Positions 1-6,742 of a stretch of DNA of 32,024 bases are shown one piece after another. The notes under the pieces were generated by a model. The model saw only the letters and a list, made by a program, of their open reading frames with translations. It was not told the origin of the DNA and did no database searches. Both the position numbers and the translations under genes were made by a program. The first letter of the stretch is position 1. Every line of letters begins with the position of its first letter. Source of the stretch: Chloroflexota bacterium. Lineage in GTDB: Bacteria > Chloroflexota > UBA11872 > VXOZ01. The stretch covers positions 1-32,024 of the forward strand of contig JAPPLM010000017.1 in assembly GCA_028874195.1 (NCBI GenBank). The letters run 5' to 3'.

Positions 1-40
1 GAAACCGGTCACCAGCCCTTGACAGCCAAGACAGTTTCTG

Positions 41-55
41 AGCTTGTCGAAGGGC
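41..55 (-). repeat. Short dispersed repeat fragment (TTCGACAAGCTC type)
   Basis: The plus strand reads gagcttgtcgaaggg here. The same core recurs at about 16,626 (gagcttgtcgaaagg) and, in diverged form, inside the palindromes at 16,671, 16,859 and 16,943. It lies in the 84 bases before the stop codon of the first gene, where nothing else was recognised. I read it as a fragment of an intergenic palindromic repeat. Confidence 0.5.
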
Positions 56-84
56 GGATTGACGAAAGGTTGCCCTTTGTCTCT

Positions 85-981
85 CTACTTGCCGCCTCTG
101 CCGGGATAGGTGAGTTCCGCTACGCCGGACTTATCCAGCTCGCCGAGGCCCATGTCGATCATCCTGTCGTACTGCGCCTTCGTTGCCTTTGCCAGCGGCA
201 GGGCGAGGCCGGCATCATCGGCCAGACCCAGCGCAATGCCGGAGTCCTTGGAAGCGTGGGCGGCTGAGAAGTAGCACTCGTGGTCGCGGGCCTCCATGTC
301 TTCGCCGTCGGTCTCCAGTACCCGCGAGTTCGCGCCGGTTTGGGAAAACACCTCTTGCAGCATCCCGCTGTCGAGGCCCAGCGCCTCTCCCAGGCCCAAG
401 CCCTCGGCGAGACCCGCCGTGTTGATGTTCATTACCATGTTCACCAGCGCCTTCACTTGCGCCGCCTTGCCGGCAGAGCCGATATAGCGCAATGAAATGC
501 TCATAGTATCCAATAGTGGTTGGGCCCGGTTGAAGGCAGCCTCGTTACCGCCGCACATGAGATAGAGCGTGCCGTCGCGCGCTTGGGTGATGCTGCTCGC
601 CATGCAGGCTTCCAGGCTCTGAGCGCCTGCCGCCTCAGCGCGCTGCTCCACATCCACGTGGACTTGGGGCGTAATGGTGGCGCAGTTGATGAAGAGCTTG
701 CCCGCGGCGCCTTGCAGCAGGCTATCGCCACTCGCCGCGAAGATTGCATACATTGCCTGGTCGTCCGTGACGACGGTAATGATGGTATCGGCGAGGCTTG
801 TCACTTGTGCCAGCGTACCGCAGGCCTGCGCGCCGATCTCTCCGGCAAGCTCTTGGGCGATGGCGGCGTTCACGTCGTAGACGGCGGTGACGGCGTAGCC
901 CTCGTCATTCAGATGGCGGGCAATGTTCGCGCCCATGCGTCCGACACCCACCACACCGACCGATCCATACTCGTTTCCCAT
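85..981 (-). CDS. NAD(P)-dependent 3-hydroxyisobutyrate dehydrogenase family oxidoreductase
   Basis: This 298-residue protein belongs to the beta-hydroxyacid dehydrogenase family (3-hydroxyisobutyrate, tartronate-semialdehyde and 6-phosphogluconate dehydrogenase relatives), a usual length for the family. The N-terminal Rossmann motif GVVGVGRMG is at residues 9-17. The helical C-terminal half carries the catalytic-lysine region (K177, with N181 four residues later, matching the Lys/Asn pair of the family). The usual substrate motif D-A-P-V-S-G-G is not conserved: at residues 124-130 it reads E-A-C-M-A-S-S, although the following DGTL and the CGG strand are present. The substrate therefore cannot be named and may be unusual. 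The start is fixed by AAAAGGAGC upstream of ATG. It lies directly downstream of the hairpin at 1025-1060. A role in branched-chain or acid-sugar catabolism is inferred only from the family. Confidence 0.88.
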   Translation of the reverse strand: MGNEYGSVGVVGVGRMGANIARHLNDEGYAVTAVYDVNAAIAQELAGEIGAQACGTLAQVTSLADTIITVVTDDQAMYAIFAASGDSLLQGAAGKLFINCATITPQVHVDVEQRAEAAGAQSLEACMASSITQARDGTLYLMCGGNEAAFNRAQPLLDTMSISLRYIGSAGKAAQVKALVNMVMNINTAGLAEGLGLGEALGLDSGMLQEVFSQTGANSRVLETDGEDMEARDHECYFSAAHASKDSGIALGLADDAGLALPLAKATKAQYDRMIDMGLGELDKSGVAELTYPGRGGK

Positions 982-1024
982 GGCTAGCTCCTTTTCGCAC
1001 TGATTCCATTAGTACTAATAAAGA

Positions 1025-1060
1025 GCCGTTCGGCCTGACCACTGCGGGAGGCCGAACGGC
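1025..1060 (-). terminator. Intrinsic terminator after the DUF5069-like gene
   Basis: A perfect 12-bp inverted repeat (gccgttcggcct at 1025-1036 pairing with aggccgaacggc at 1049-1060, 12-nt loop) starts 27 bases past the stop of the minus-strand gene at 1087. On the minus strand the stem is followed by TCTTTATTAG, a T-rich tail. It separates this gene from the dehydrogenase at 85-981. Confidence 0.75.
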
Positions 1061-1086
1061 AATTTCAGTCGTTCCTTATGCGTACG

Positions 1087-1530
1087 TTAGCCGGAAAGCG
1101 AACTGTGCAATTCCTGCCAGTCGTCAAGGGCGTTGAGATTGGCGGCATCGGTGATGTTGCCGTCGTTGGCAAGCCCGGTCGCTTCGCAGATGCCGGCTAT
1201 GGTGTCGCCGTCATGGTTATAGCCGAGGATGGCGTCGTTGCTGGCCTTTACGGTCTCGGCGGAGATATTGCCGCCATTCTGGTCTACGACCCACTGCTCG
1301 AACTCGAGGTACGACGGTCGGTTGTTCCGCAAGAACGCCAGCGCCGCGTCGCGGTCGACGTTGAGGCCGTCCAGCACCATCTGGTCGAAGCCGGCGCCGC
1401 ACTCATCATATTCATCGTGCAGCGCGCCAGCCGTTGCCAACGAGACCTTGAGCCACAGGCGCGGCAAGTGCACTGCGCCCAGAGGGCCGGCTTCAGTTGA
1501 ACCAATCAGGGGTACGAGCTTGTCTGCCAT
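1087..1530 (-). CDS. Small conserved protein, DUF5069-like
   Basis: This 147-residue acidic protein has no transmembrane segment or signal. Recognisable blocks are LPRLWLKVSL (about 24-33), ECGAGFDQMVLDGL (about 44-57), PSYLEFEQWVV (about 73-83) and a C-terminal LNALDDWQELH. The pattern of a leading LPRL..K helix followed by a Gly-Phe-Asp block resembles what I know as DUF5069-type proteins; the function of that family is unknown to me, so no role is assigned. The ATG at 1530 is chosen over an upstream in-frame ATG at 1584 because AAGGAGGAAG lies about 6 bases before it. It has its own strong promoter (1602-1631) and terminator (1025-1060), so it is apparently a monocistronic, well-expressed gene. 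Confidence 0.72.
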   Translation of the reverse strand: MADKLVPLIGSTEAGPLGAVHLPRLWLKVSLATAGALHDEYDECGAGFDQMVLDGLNVDRDAALAFLRNNRPSYLEFEQWVVDQNGGNISAETVKASNDAILGYNHDGDTIAGICEATGLANDGNITDAANLNALDDWQELHSSLSG

Positions 1531-1601
1531 GATACTTCCTCCTTGCTCGCTGCACTGGGGCAACGAACTCCGTACACTACACATCTCCCAATACCGGAAT
1601 C

Positions 1602-1631
1602 ACTATAGCCGCCTTGCCGTAGCACTGTCAA
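1602..1631 (-). promoter_or_regulatory. Sigma70-type promoter of the DUF5069-like gene
   Basis: On the minus strand there is a perfect TTGACA (-35, 1626-1631), an 18-base spacer and TATAGT (-10, 1602-1607, 5 of 6 matches). The predicted transcription start is near 1595, giving a leader of about 65 nt before the AAGGAGGAAG ribosome binding site. It is the best promoter match I saw in the window. Confidence 0.65.
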
Positions 1632-1723
1632 CACTAGAAGAACGCCGTTAATGCGATTAGGCGGTTTTCTGCCGCGCTCGCCCAGGTGTCACTCCGGTGA
1701 GACTAATGTATCTTCCATTCTGC

Positions 1724-3043
1724 CTAGACATCCAAATGCGGCTGAATGAGATCATCCAGGGTCTCGCGGCGGCGGATGAGGCGGGCATCGCCGTCGTTTA
1801 CGAGCACCACCGCCGGGCGCGGCACCAGGTTATAGTTGCTGGACATGGCGAGGCAATACGCGCCGGAACTGGGCACGGCAATCAGATCGCCGGGGTTGAG
1901 CACCGGCATTGCGATGTCCTTGAAGAGCACGTCGCCGCTTTCGCAGTAGCGGCCGGCGATAGTCACCGTCTCTTCGGCCGGGTCGTGCATGCGGTTGCCG
2001 ACCAGCACCGTGTAGAGCGCGTCGTAGAGCGCCGGGCGGATGTTGTCCGCCATGCCGCCGTCTACGGCAACGTATTTGCGCACGTCCGGTATCGTCTTGC
2101 TCGAGCCAACGGTATAGAGACCGACGCCGGCCTGCCCCACGATGGAACGTCCCGGCTCCACCACCAAGCGCGGCAAGTCCCAGCCAAGCGCGGCCATGCG
2201 GTCTTTAACGGTAGCCGCCACCGTCTCCGCCAGGTCTTCGATGGGCGGGGGGTCGTCGGCGCCGGTGTAGCGAATGCCCCAGCCGCCGCCGGGCGAAAGC
2301 TCTTTGACCTGAAGGCCGTATTTTTCGGCCATTTGCTGCGCGAATTCAATAAGCAGGTCGAGCGTATCCACGTACGGCTCGATGTCGAAGATCTGGCTGC
2401 CAATGTGGGCGTGGAGACCGATAAGGTTGAGATGGGGCGCGGCCTGCGCCCGGGCTACGGCCTCTTCCGCTTGGCCGATGGGCAGCGCAAAGCCGAACTT
2501 GGAATCGAGCGCGCCGGTCTTGATGTAGTCATGAGTATGCGCCTCGACACCGGGGCCGATGCGCAGGAGAATCTGCGCCTGGGTGCCTGCCTCTCCGGCA
2601 ATGGTGTTGAGCAGGTCGATTTCGTTGAAGTTGTCCACCACGATGCGACCCACGCCGACTTCGAGCGCGTAGGCGAGCTCTTCGGGCAGTTTGTTGTTGC
2701 CGTGAAAGTACATGCGGTCCAGCGGAAAGCCGGCGGCGACGCCCACCGCGATTTCGCCCGCGGAGACCACGTCCAGCCCCATGCCCTCTTCGGCGGCGAT
2801 CTTGACCACGTGGGGATCGGAATACGCTTTGCTCGCATAGAGCGGCAGCGCGTCCGGATAGTTGGCGTTCAATGCGTCTCCATAGCGGCGCATATTCGCG
2901 CGCAGCGTCGCTTCGTCATAGATATAGAGCGGCGTGCCGAATTCTCGCGCCAACTCCGTCACCGGCACACCGCCGATAGCAAGCACGCCGCTGTCGGACA
3001 CTTCCGCGGAAACGGGCAGCACCCGATCTGCAACTTCGATCAT
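1724..3043 (-). CDS. lysA: Diaminopimelate decarboxylase
   Basis: This enzyme decarboxylates meso-2,6-diaminopimelate to L-lysine using pyridoxal phosphate, the last step of lysine biosynthesis, in the cytoplasm. The 439 residues are a typical LysA length. Visible fold type III signatures are the PLP lysine in YASKAYS (K72), HAHIGSQ (211-217), the phosphate-binding glycine loop SPGGGWG (250-256), EPGRS (296-300), DGGMADNIRPALY (328-340) and the CESGD motif (367-371) that supplies the active-site Cys across the dimer interface. The start is supported by TTAGGAGCTAGAAACCG before ATG. No other lysine gene is adjacent, so it appears to be a stand-alone gene here. Confidence 0.97.
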   Translation of the reverse strand: MIEVADRVLPVSAEVSDSGVLAIGGVPVTELAREFGTPLYIYDEATLRANMRRYGDALNANYPDALPLYASKAYSDPHVVKIAAEEGMGLDVVSAGEIAVGVAAGFPLDRMYFHGNNKLPEELAYALEVGVGRIVVDNFNEIDLLNTIAGEAGTQAQILLRIGPGVEAHTHDYIKTGALDSKFGFALPIGQAEEAVARAQAAPHLNLIGLHAHIGSQIFDIEPYVDTLDLLIEFAQQMAEKYGLQVKELSPGGGWGIRYTGADDPPPIEDLAETVAATVKDRMAALGWDLPRLVVEPGRSIVGQAGVGLYTVGSSKTIPDVRKYVAVDGGMADNIRPALYDALYTVLVGNRMHDPAEETVTIAGRYCESGDVLFKDIAMPVLNPGDLIAVPSSGAYCLAMSSNYNLVPRPAVVLVNDGDARLIRRRETLDDLIQPHLDV

Positions 3044-3253
3044 CGGTTTCTAGCTCCTAACTAGCATGGATTCAATGAAAAAATGCACCCTTCATGGTAC
3101 CGCACTCGGCTTGGCGATGTGTAGAATAGGATTCAGTGGTAGCGAGGTCTCTAAAGGGGTGGAGAGCCGGCGCGGTGGGTAAGGTAGCGGAAATGAGACC
3201 GTAGTTCTGCACACCTAGGGGCTGTGTGGGCTTTGTCGTGTCGCAGGAAAGAG

Positions 3254-4291
3254 ATGCCAATCATGAATATGCGTCGATTCTTGCTGTCGATGATCTTGCT
3301 TATGCTTGGGATCACGCTCACGAGTTGCGCCGTAGTGCCAGGTGAGCTTCGGCCTGGAAAGTCCGGCGCGGCGGAAAGCTCTGCCATCACCGGAGAAATG
3401 CAGGCAGCCCAGAGCGCGGACTGCCCGGTAACCACACCCACTGTTGCAACGCCGCCGGATTCAAAATACCGGGACCCAATGCCGCGCGGGGCATATTTTG
3501 TAAGCGCCGACGAGTTGATTTGGGTGTCGATGGACTTGTGGGGACGGGGGAGCCGGAAAGTGCCTTGGATCAAGCCGGAAGGCTCGACTTTGACAGTGCA
3601 AGGTCGCCGCCTGGATGGCGATTCCCCGCCGTTGTGGGCCGACATATCTGATGGCTATGTCGGTGACTTTCAATCGAGCAGATTGATCATCCCATCCGCC
3701 GGTTGCTGGGAGATTGAGGCCCGCGCCAACGAGAGCCTGTTGCGGTTCGTGATCTATGTGCCTCAGCGCCCGGAGATCGGGGATGGTCCTACGTGTGATA
3801 GCATCGGCGAGGTCGTGCGACGGAACAGAATTGTCATCGCCGGTCGCGTCGAGAGCAGCATCGTGGATGCAAGCGGCCGGTGGGCATGGCAGAGTGTGCG
3901 CGTGACGCGAAATCTCTATCCATATTCTTTGTACCGTGAAGCCGCGAGCGTGGGCAGGATAGTAACGATCCTGCAGGACACCGCCCGGGAGCCTGCACGT
4001 GCCGCGGGAGCCGAGTACGTGCTCGTGCTCCACGACGACCCGTGGCAGGTGGCATGCCCGCAGCAGACGGTAGCTGCCGTTGACTATACACAGGAAGCCG
4101 CCCGCGTAGAGCCAATGACGCCGGACCAAGCCCTCTGGGCAGGGACAACGCTGCTGGAGATCGAGGAGGAGATTGCGTCGGCCCATCGCAAGGCGCGGGT
4201 AGCGCGCTTGGCGCAGGTTGCAAACCTGCGCTACCGGAGTTTGGGAATCTACTTGTTGCTCGAGTGTTCAATGGACTCTTGCGGAGGCTAG
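3254..4291 (+). CDS. Predicted lipoprotein of unknown function
   Basis: This 345-residue protein starts with a lipoprotein signal: two Arg, a hydrophobic run and the lipobox L-T-S-C with C25 as the expected lipidated residue. It is therefore predicted to be anchored outside the membrane. The middle (about residues 75-180) has a beta-rich block with PEGSTLTVQGRRLDG and a conserved-looking SAGCWEIEARA segment, resembling an Ig-like or carbohydrate-binding-type sandwich often seen in secreted Chloroflexi hypotheticals; this is an impression, not a family assignment. A second domain (about 190-285) with VIAGRVE and a paired Cys may be an OB-like fold. ATG at 3254 follows AGGAAAGAG; the alternative ATG at 3263 gives a similar signal. 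The last 30 residues contain the palindromic repeat at 4211-4234, so the natural C-terminus may have been altered. Confidence 0.8.
   Translation: MPIMNMRRFLLSMILLMLGITLTSCAVVPGELRPGKSGAAESSAITGEMQAAQSADCPVTTPTVATPPDSKYRDPMPRGAYFVSADELIWVSMDLWGRGSRKVPWIKPEGSTLTVQGRRLDGDSPPLWADISDGYVGDFQSSRLIIPSAGCWEIEARANESLLRFVIYVPQRPEIGDGPTCDSIGEVVRRNRIVIAGRVESSIVDASGRWAWQSVRVTRNLYPYSLYREAASVGRIVTILQDTAREPARAAGAEYVLVLHDDPWQVACPQQTVAAVDYTQEAARVEPMTPDQALWAGTTLLEIEEEIASAHRKARVARLAQVANLRYRSLGIYLLLECSMDSCGG
4211..4234 (-). repeat. Dispersed palindrome inside the 3' end of the lipoprotein gene
   Basis: This 24-base segment is identical (24 of 24, opposite orientation) to 28864-28887. Its core gcgcaggttgcaaacctgcg is a near-perfect inverted repeat. 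Here it is translated in frame as part of RLAQVANLRY near the lipoprotein C-terminus, followed by about 20 further residues before the stop. Confidence 0.8.
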
Positions 4292-4349
4292 CGGTATCGG
4301 CTCGGCGTTCAACGCACCTTTGAGATTGTGCCAGAACTGTGTCGGTTGC

Positions 4350-6437
4350 TTAAGGTCCGGCCTGCGGGTCAAACTCCAACGTCACCACGTCGATCTCTGA
4401 GAGCTTGGCAAGGGTGACGAACGTATGCTTGCCCTGCCGGCGGACGTGCACCGCTTCGCCACTGGCGGCGCTGGCCGAGTCCACTGTCACCGCCGACTTG
4501 ATGGTTACGTCTGCCAGCGGCACCGCTTCCGGTACGTCAACCCAAGGTCCGGCGCGCCGACCCCGGCCTGCGCCCTCACCGAGAGGCCGGGTCACGGGAC
4601 AGTTGACGAGGAAGACCTTCATTTCGTTGCCGTCTCTGGTGTAGGCGGCCTCAACGTTGGGCACTCCTTGCAGGCGCACGTCTGCGGCATAGCCGATGAA
4701 CATCAGTATCCGCATCACCATGCGACCAAAGGCCCGCGCGCCCCGCAGCATGTACTCGGCAAAGGGCTCATGGTTGCAGTAGGCAATCTGGCCGTCTCCC
4801 ATGCGCCCAAAGACCACCGCCGGCATACCGGTCTCCGTGCCCCAGCGCGTGCCGTGGCTGTCCCAAACCTCACCGTGGGGCTCGACGATGGGTTTCAGGG
4901 AATACGCGAGTTCCCCAAAGCCGGGGAAGTTCCGCAGCGGCCAGTGGCCCAGCGAGCATGCCAGTTCCCAGTCGGGAATCTGCCACGCCTCCGGCGCATG
5001 AATGTACCAGCCGTCCTGCCGGGCGCCTCGGTGGTCTTGTCTGTCGGCGAGGATGATGCCGAGGTCGCGTTGCAGGTTATTGGCGCCGGTGACGAGCAGG
5101 CGGCCGCCGTGCTCGGCGAACTCCCGCAGCAGCGCAATGGATTCCGGCCGGAGATCGCCGGGATGGGCGACGATGAGCGCTCGCAGACCGGCAAGATCGT
5201 TGGCTTCCAACACGTCGTCGCAGACCATGCGGAAGGGGAAGTGCTGCTCAGACAGGTACTTGTATGCGCCTGCCGTATCCCGGCTCATGCCAGCCACCGT
5301 GGGCACGTTGCCTAACGCCACCTGCTCCTCCGAGAAGAGTAAGCCGATGTCGGCATACGTTGTTGCGCTCGCTCGTTCTTCCGCGAGCGGACCGATCTTC
5401 TTGAACGTCGTCGCGACTTTGTCAAGTACCGGTTGACCAAAGAAACCCGTGCGGGTGTCCGGCGCGCCCCAGATCATAGTGGCGTCGGCGCCCGCCGCCA
5501 GCGCGCTGGCGGCCTGAAACGTCAGTTGGCTTTCGCTGACGCCCGCGTACATGACGTTATCCCAGCAGAAGGCGATTTCCACCGGACGTCCCTTGGCGAA
5601 CGCGCGCAGCCGGTGCGTTTGCAGGGCGGGTGCAAAGAAGTTCCCGCCGGTGGCGTCGGATTCGGCGAAGAGATAGTCGTCGTGCGCGTACGGCCAGTAG
5701 GCGTTGTGGGTGAGTTGGACATCCTTGCCGCTGGCGCGGATGCGCTCCTTTACGCCCGCAAGGTAGTTCTCGACGACGTGATTGCCAAAAGCGGTAAGGC
5801 GTGCGCGGAGCTCTCGCGCGGCTCTCCCAACATGCCTTCTTCCGCGCTGTCCTCTCCTTCGCCCGCCCCGCGAGCCCGCGTGAATTTCCGGTGGTTCTGG
5901 GAAGGTCTCGCCAAAGTGTTCTTGCCACGCGTCTTGGCAGTGCTCGCAATAGCACAACATGCGGTAGTGCACGATGTCCAAGAACAACCGGGAAAACGTG
6001 TAGTTCGCGAGCAACTCGTCGAGCATGGCGTACGTATAGTCGCGATACGGCGAGTTGAGGCAGAGCCAGCGCCACCGCGTGTGCGGCCCGGGTTGCGGAT
6101 TGCCTTCTGCATCATAGCTGCGCCACTCGGGATGGTCGCGGTACGCGTGCTCATCCCAGCGCACGGAATAGTAGAGGGCCGGATCGACGCCATGCTCGTG
6201 TGCCGCTTGCGTTTGCGCCGCGATGAGATCACAGTCGAGCGCCGGGTGGCGCGTTCCAATGGCGGTGTCGTAGTAGGCATGACCCCAGTGGCACTTGGCT
6301 TGCAGCAGCACCGCGTCCGTGCCGATGTCGCGCAGCGCGGCCATCTGCGCGGCGGGATCCACCTGAGAGAGCGTGTGCGCGCCGTAGGGTCCAAGATGGT
6401 TGTCGATGAGTATCCTTCTGGGGCCTACTGCTGCCAT
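4350..6437 (-). CDS. GHL6-type glycoside hydrolase with beta-galactosidase trimerisation domain
   Basis: This 695-residue cytosolic protein has no signal peptide. The N-terminal 350 residues look like a (beta/alpha)8 hydrolase of the hypothetical glycosyl hydrolase 6 kind: ILIDNHLGPYG (9-19), YSVRWDEHAYRDHPEW (90-105), FLDIVHYRMLCYCEHC (152-167) with the characteristic Cys-rich turn, and CWDNVMYAG (291-299). Residues about 360-570 form a glutamine-amidotransferase-like domain (DVLEANDLAGLRALIVAHPG, GGRLLVTG) typical of the trimerisation domain of family 42 beta-galactosidases, and the last 100 residues are beta-rich. Substrate and catalytic acids are not assigned. The start at 6437 follows AAGGGAAAG; a longer reading to 6662 has no family similarity. 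An Arg/Gly-rich stretch at residues 188-212 looks like a foreign low-complexity insert. Such proteins are common in organisms degrading complex carbohydrates. Confidence 0.82.
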   Translation of the reverse strand: MAAVGPRRILIDNHLGPYGAHTLSQVDPAAQMAALRDIGTDAVLLQAKCHWGHAYYDTAIGTRHPALDCDLIAAQTQAAHEHGVDPALYYSVRWDEHAYRDHPEWRSYDAEGNPQPGPHTRWRWLCLNSPYRDYTYAMLDELLANYTFSRLFLDIVHYRMLCYCEHCQDAWQEHFGETFPEPPEIHAGSRGGRRRGQRGRRHVGRAARELRARLTAFGNHVVENYLAGVKERIRASGKDVQLTHNAYWPYAHDDYLFAESDATGGNFFAPALQTHRLRAFAKGRPVEIAFCWDNVMYAGVSESQLTFQAASALAAGADATMIWGAPDTRTGFFGQPVLDKVATTFKKIGPLAEERASATTYADIGLLFSEEQVALGNVPTVAGMSRDTAGAYKYLSEQHFPFRMVCDDVLEANDLAGLRALIVAHPGDLRPESIALLREFAEHGGRLLVTGANNLQRDLGIILADRQDHRGARQDGWYIHAPEAWQIPDWELACSLGHWPLRNFPGFGELAYSLKPIVEPHGEVWDSHGTRWGTETGMPAVVFGRMGDGQIAYCNHEPFAEYMLRGARAFGRMVMRILMFIGYAADVRLQGVPNVEAAYTRDGNEMKVFLVNCPVTRPLGEGAGRGRRAGPWVDVPEAVPLADVTIKSAVTVDSASAASGEAVHVRRQGKHTFVTLAKLSEIDVVTLEFDPQAGP

Positions 6438-6742
6438 AGAACTTTCCCTTAATGCAATGCCTTCAGTTGGTCTTCTCACCCAACGGGTAGAGCTAAGCTG
6501 ACTTCGGAGTGCTTTTGTCTTAGGGTTCTCATGCGGCCTGCGCCGCCAAGCAAGAACCTCGTGGCCGTAGTGTTCTTCAATGCTACCCACCTGGTAGCCA
6601 ATTGCCAACTTGCGTTGCTTGCGCGCACATAGCCGCCGTGTACCCGTGTCGATTTGGAGCAACGCTTGTACAAGGCGGTATTATAGGCGGTAGCGTGAAT
6701 GTCTTAGAGGAACAGAACTCAACCATTTAAAGAACTCGCAAA
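6438..6742. other. Divergent intergenic region, 305 bases
   Basis: This region separates the minus-strand glycosidase from the plus-strand helicase-like gene, so it should hold promoters in both directions. A ggtattatagg element at 6678-6688 gives TATTAT on the plus strand and TATAAT on the minus strand. No -35 element with acceptable spacing accompanies either, so I do not call a promoter. No reading frame here has recognisable content. Confidence 0.5.

Noticed and set aside
1697-3064. 455-codon open frame on the plus strand opposite lysA
   Set aside because: It is the antisense shadow of a clear diaminopimelate decarboxylase. High GC leaves antisense frames open; the translation is His/Arg/Val-rich with no motif. 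Similar shadows opposite the helicase-like gene (7754-9001), Rieske gene (20712-21788), leuC (22953-23810) and valS (29764-30885) were rejected likewise.
5800-5876. Double compensating frameshift as the cause of the Arg-rich insert in the glycosidase
   Set aside because: Neither alternative frame across the segment yields the acidic/aromatic sequence expected for the family.
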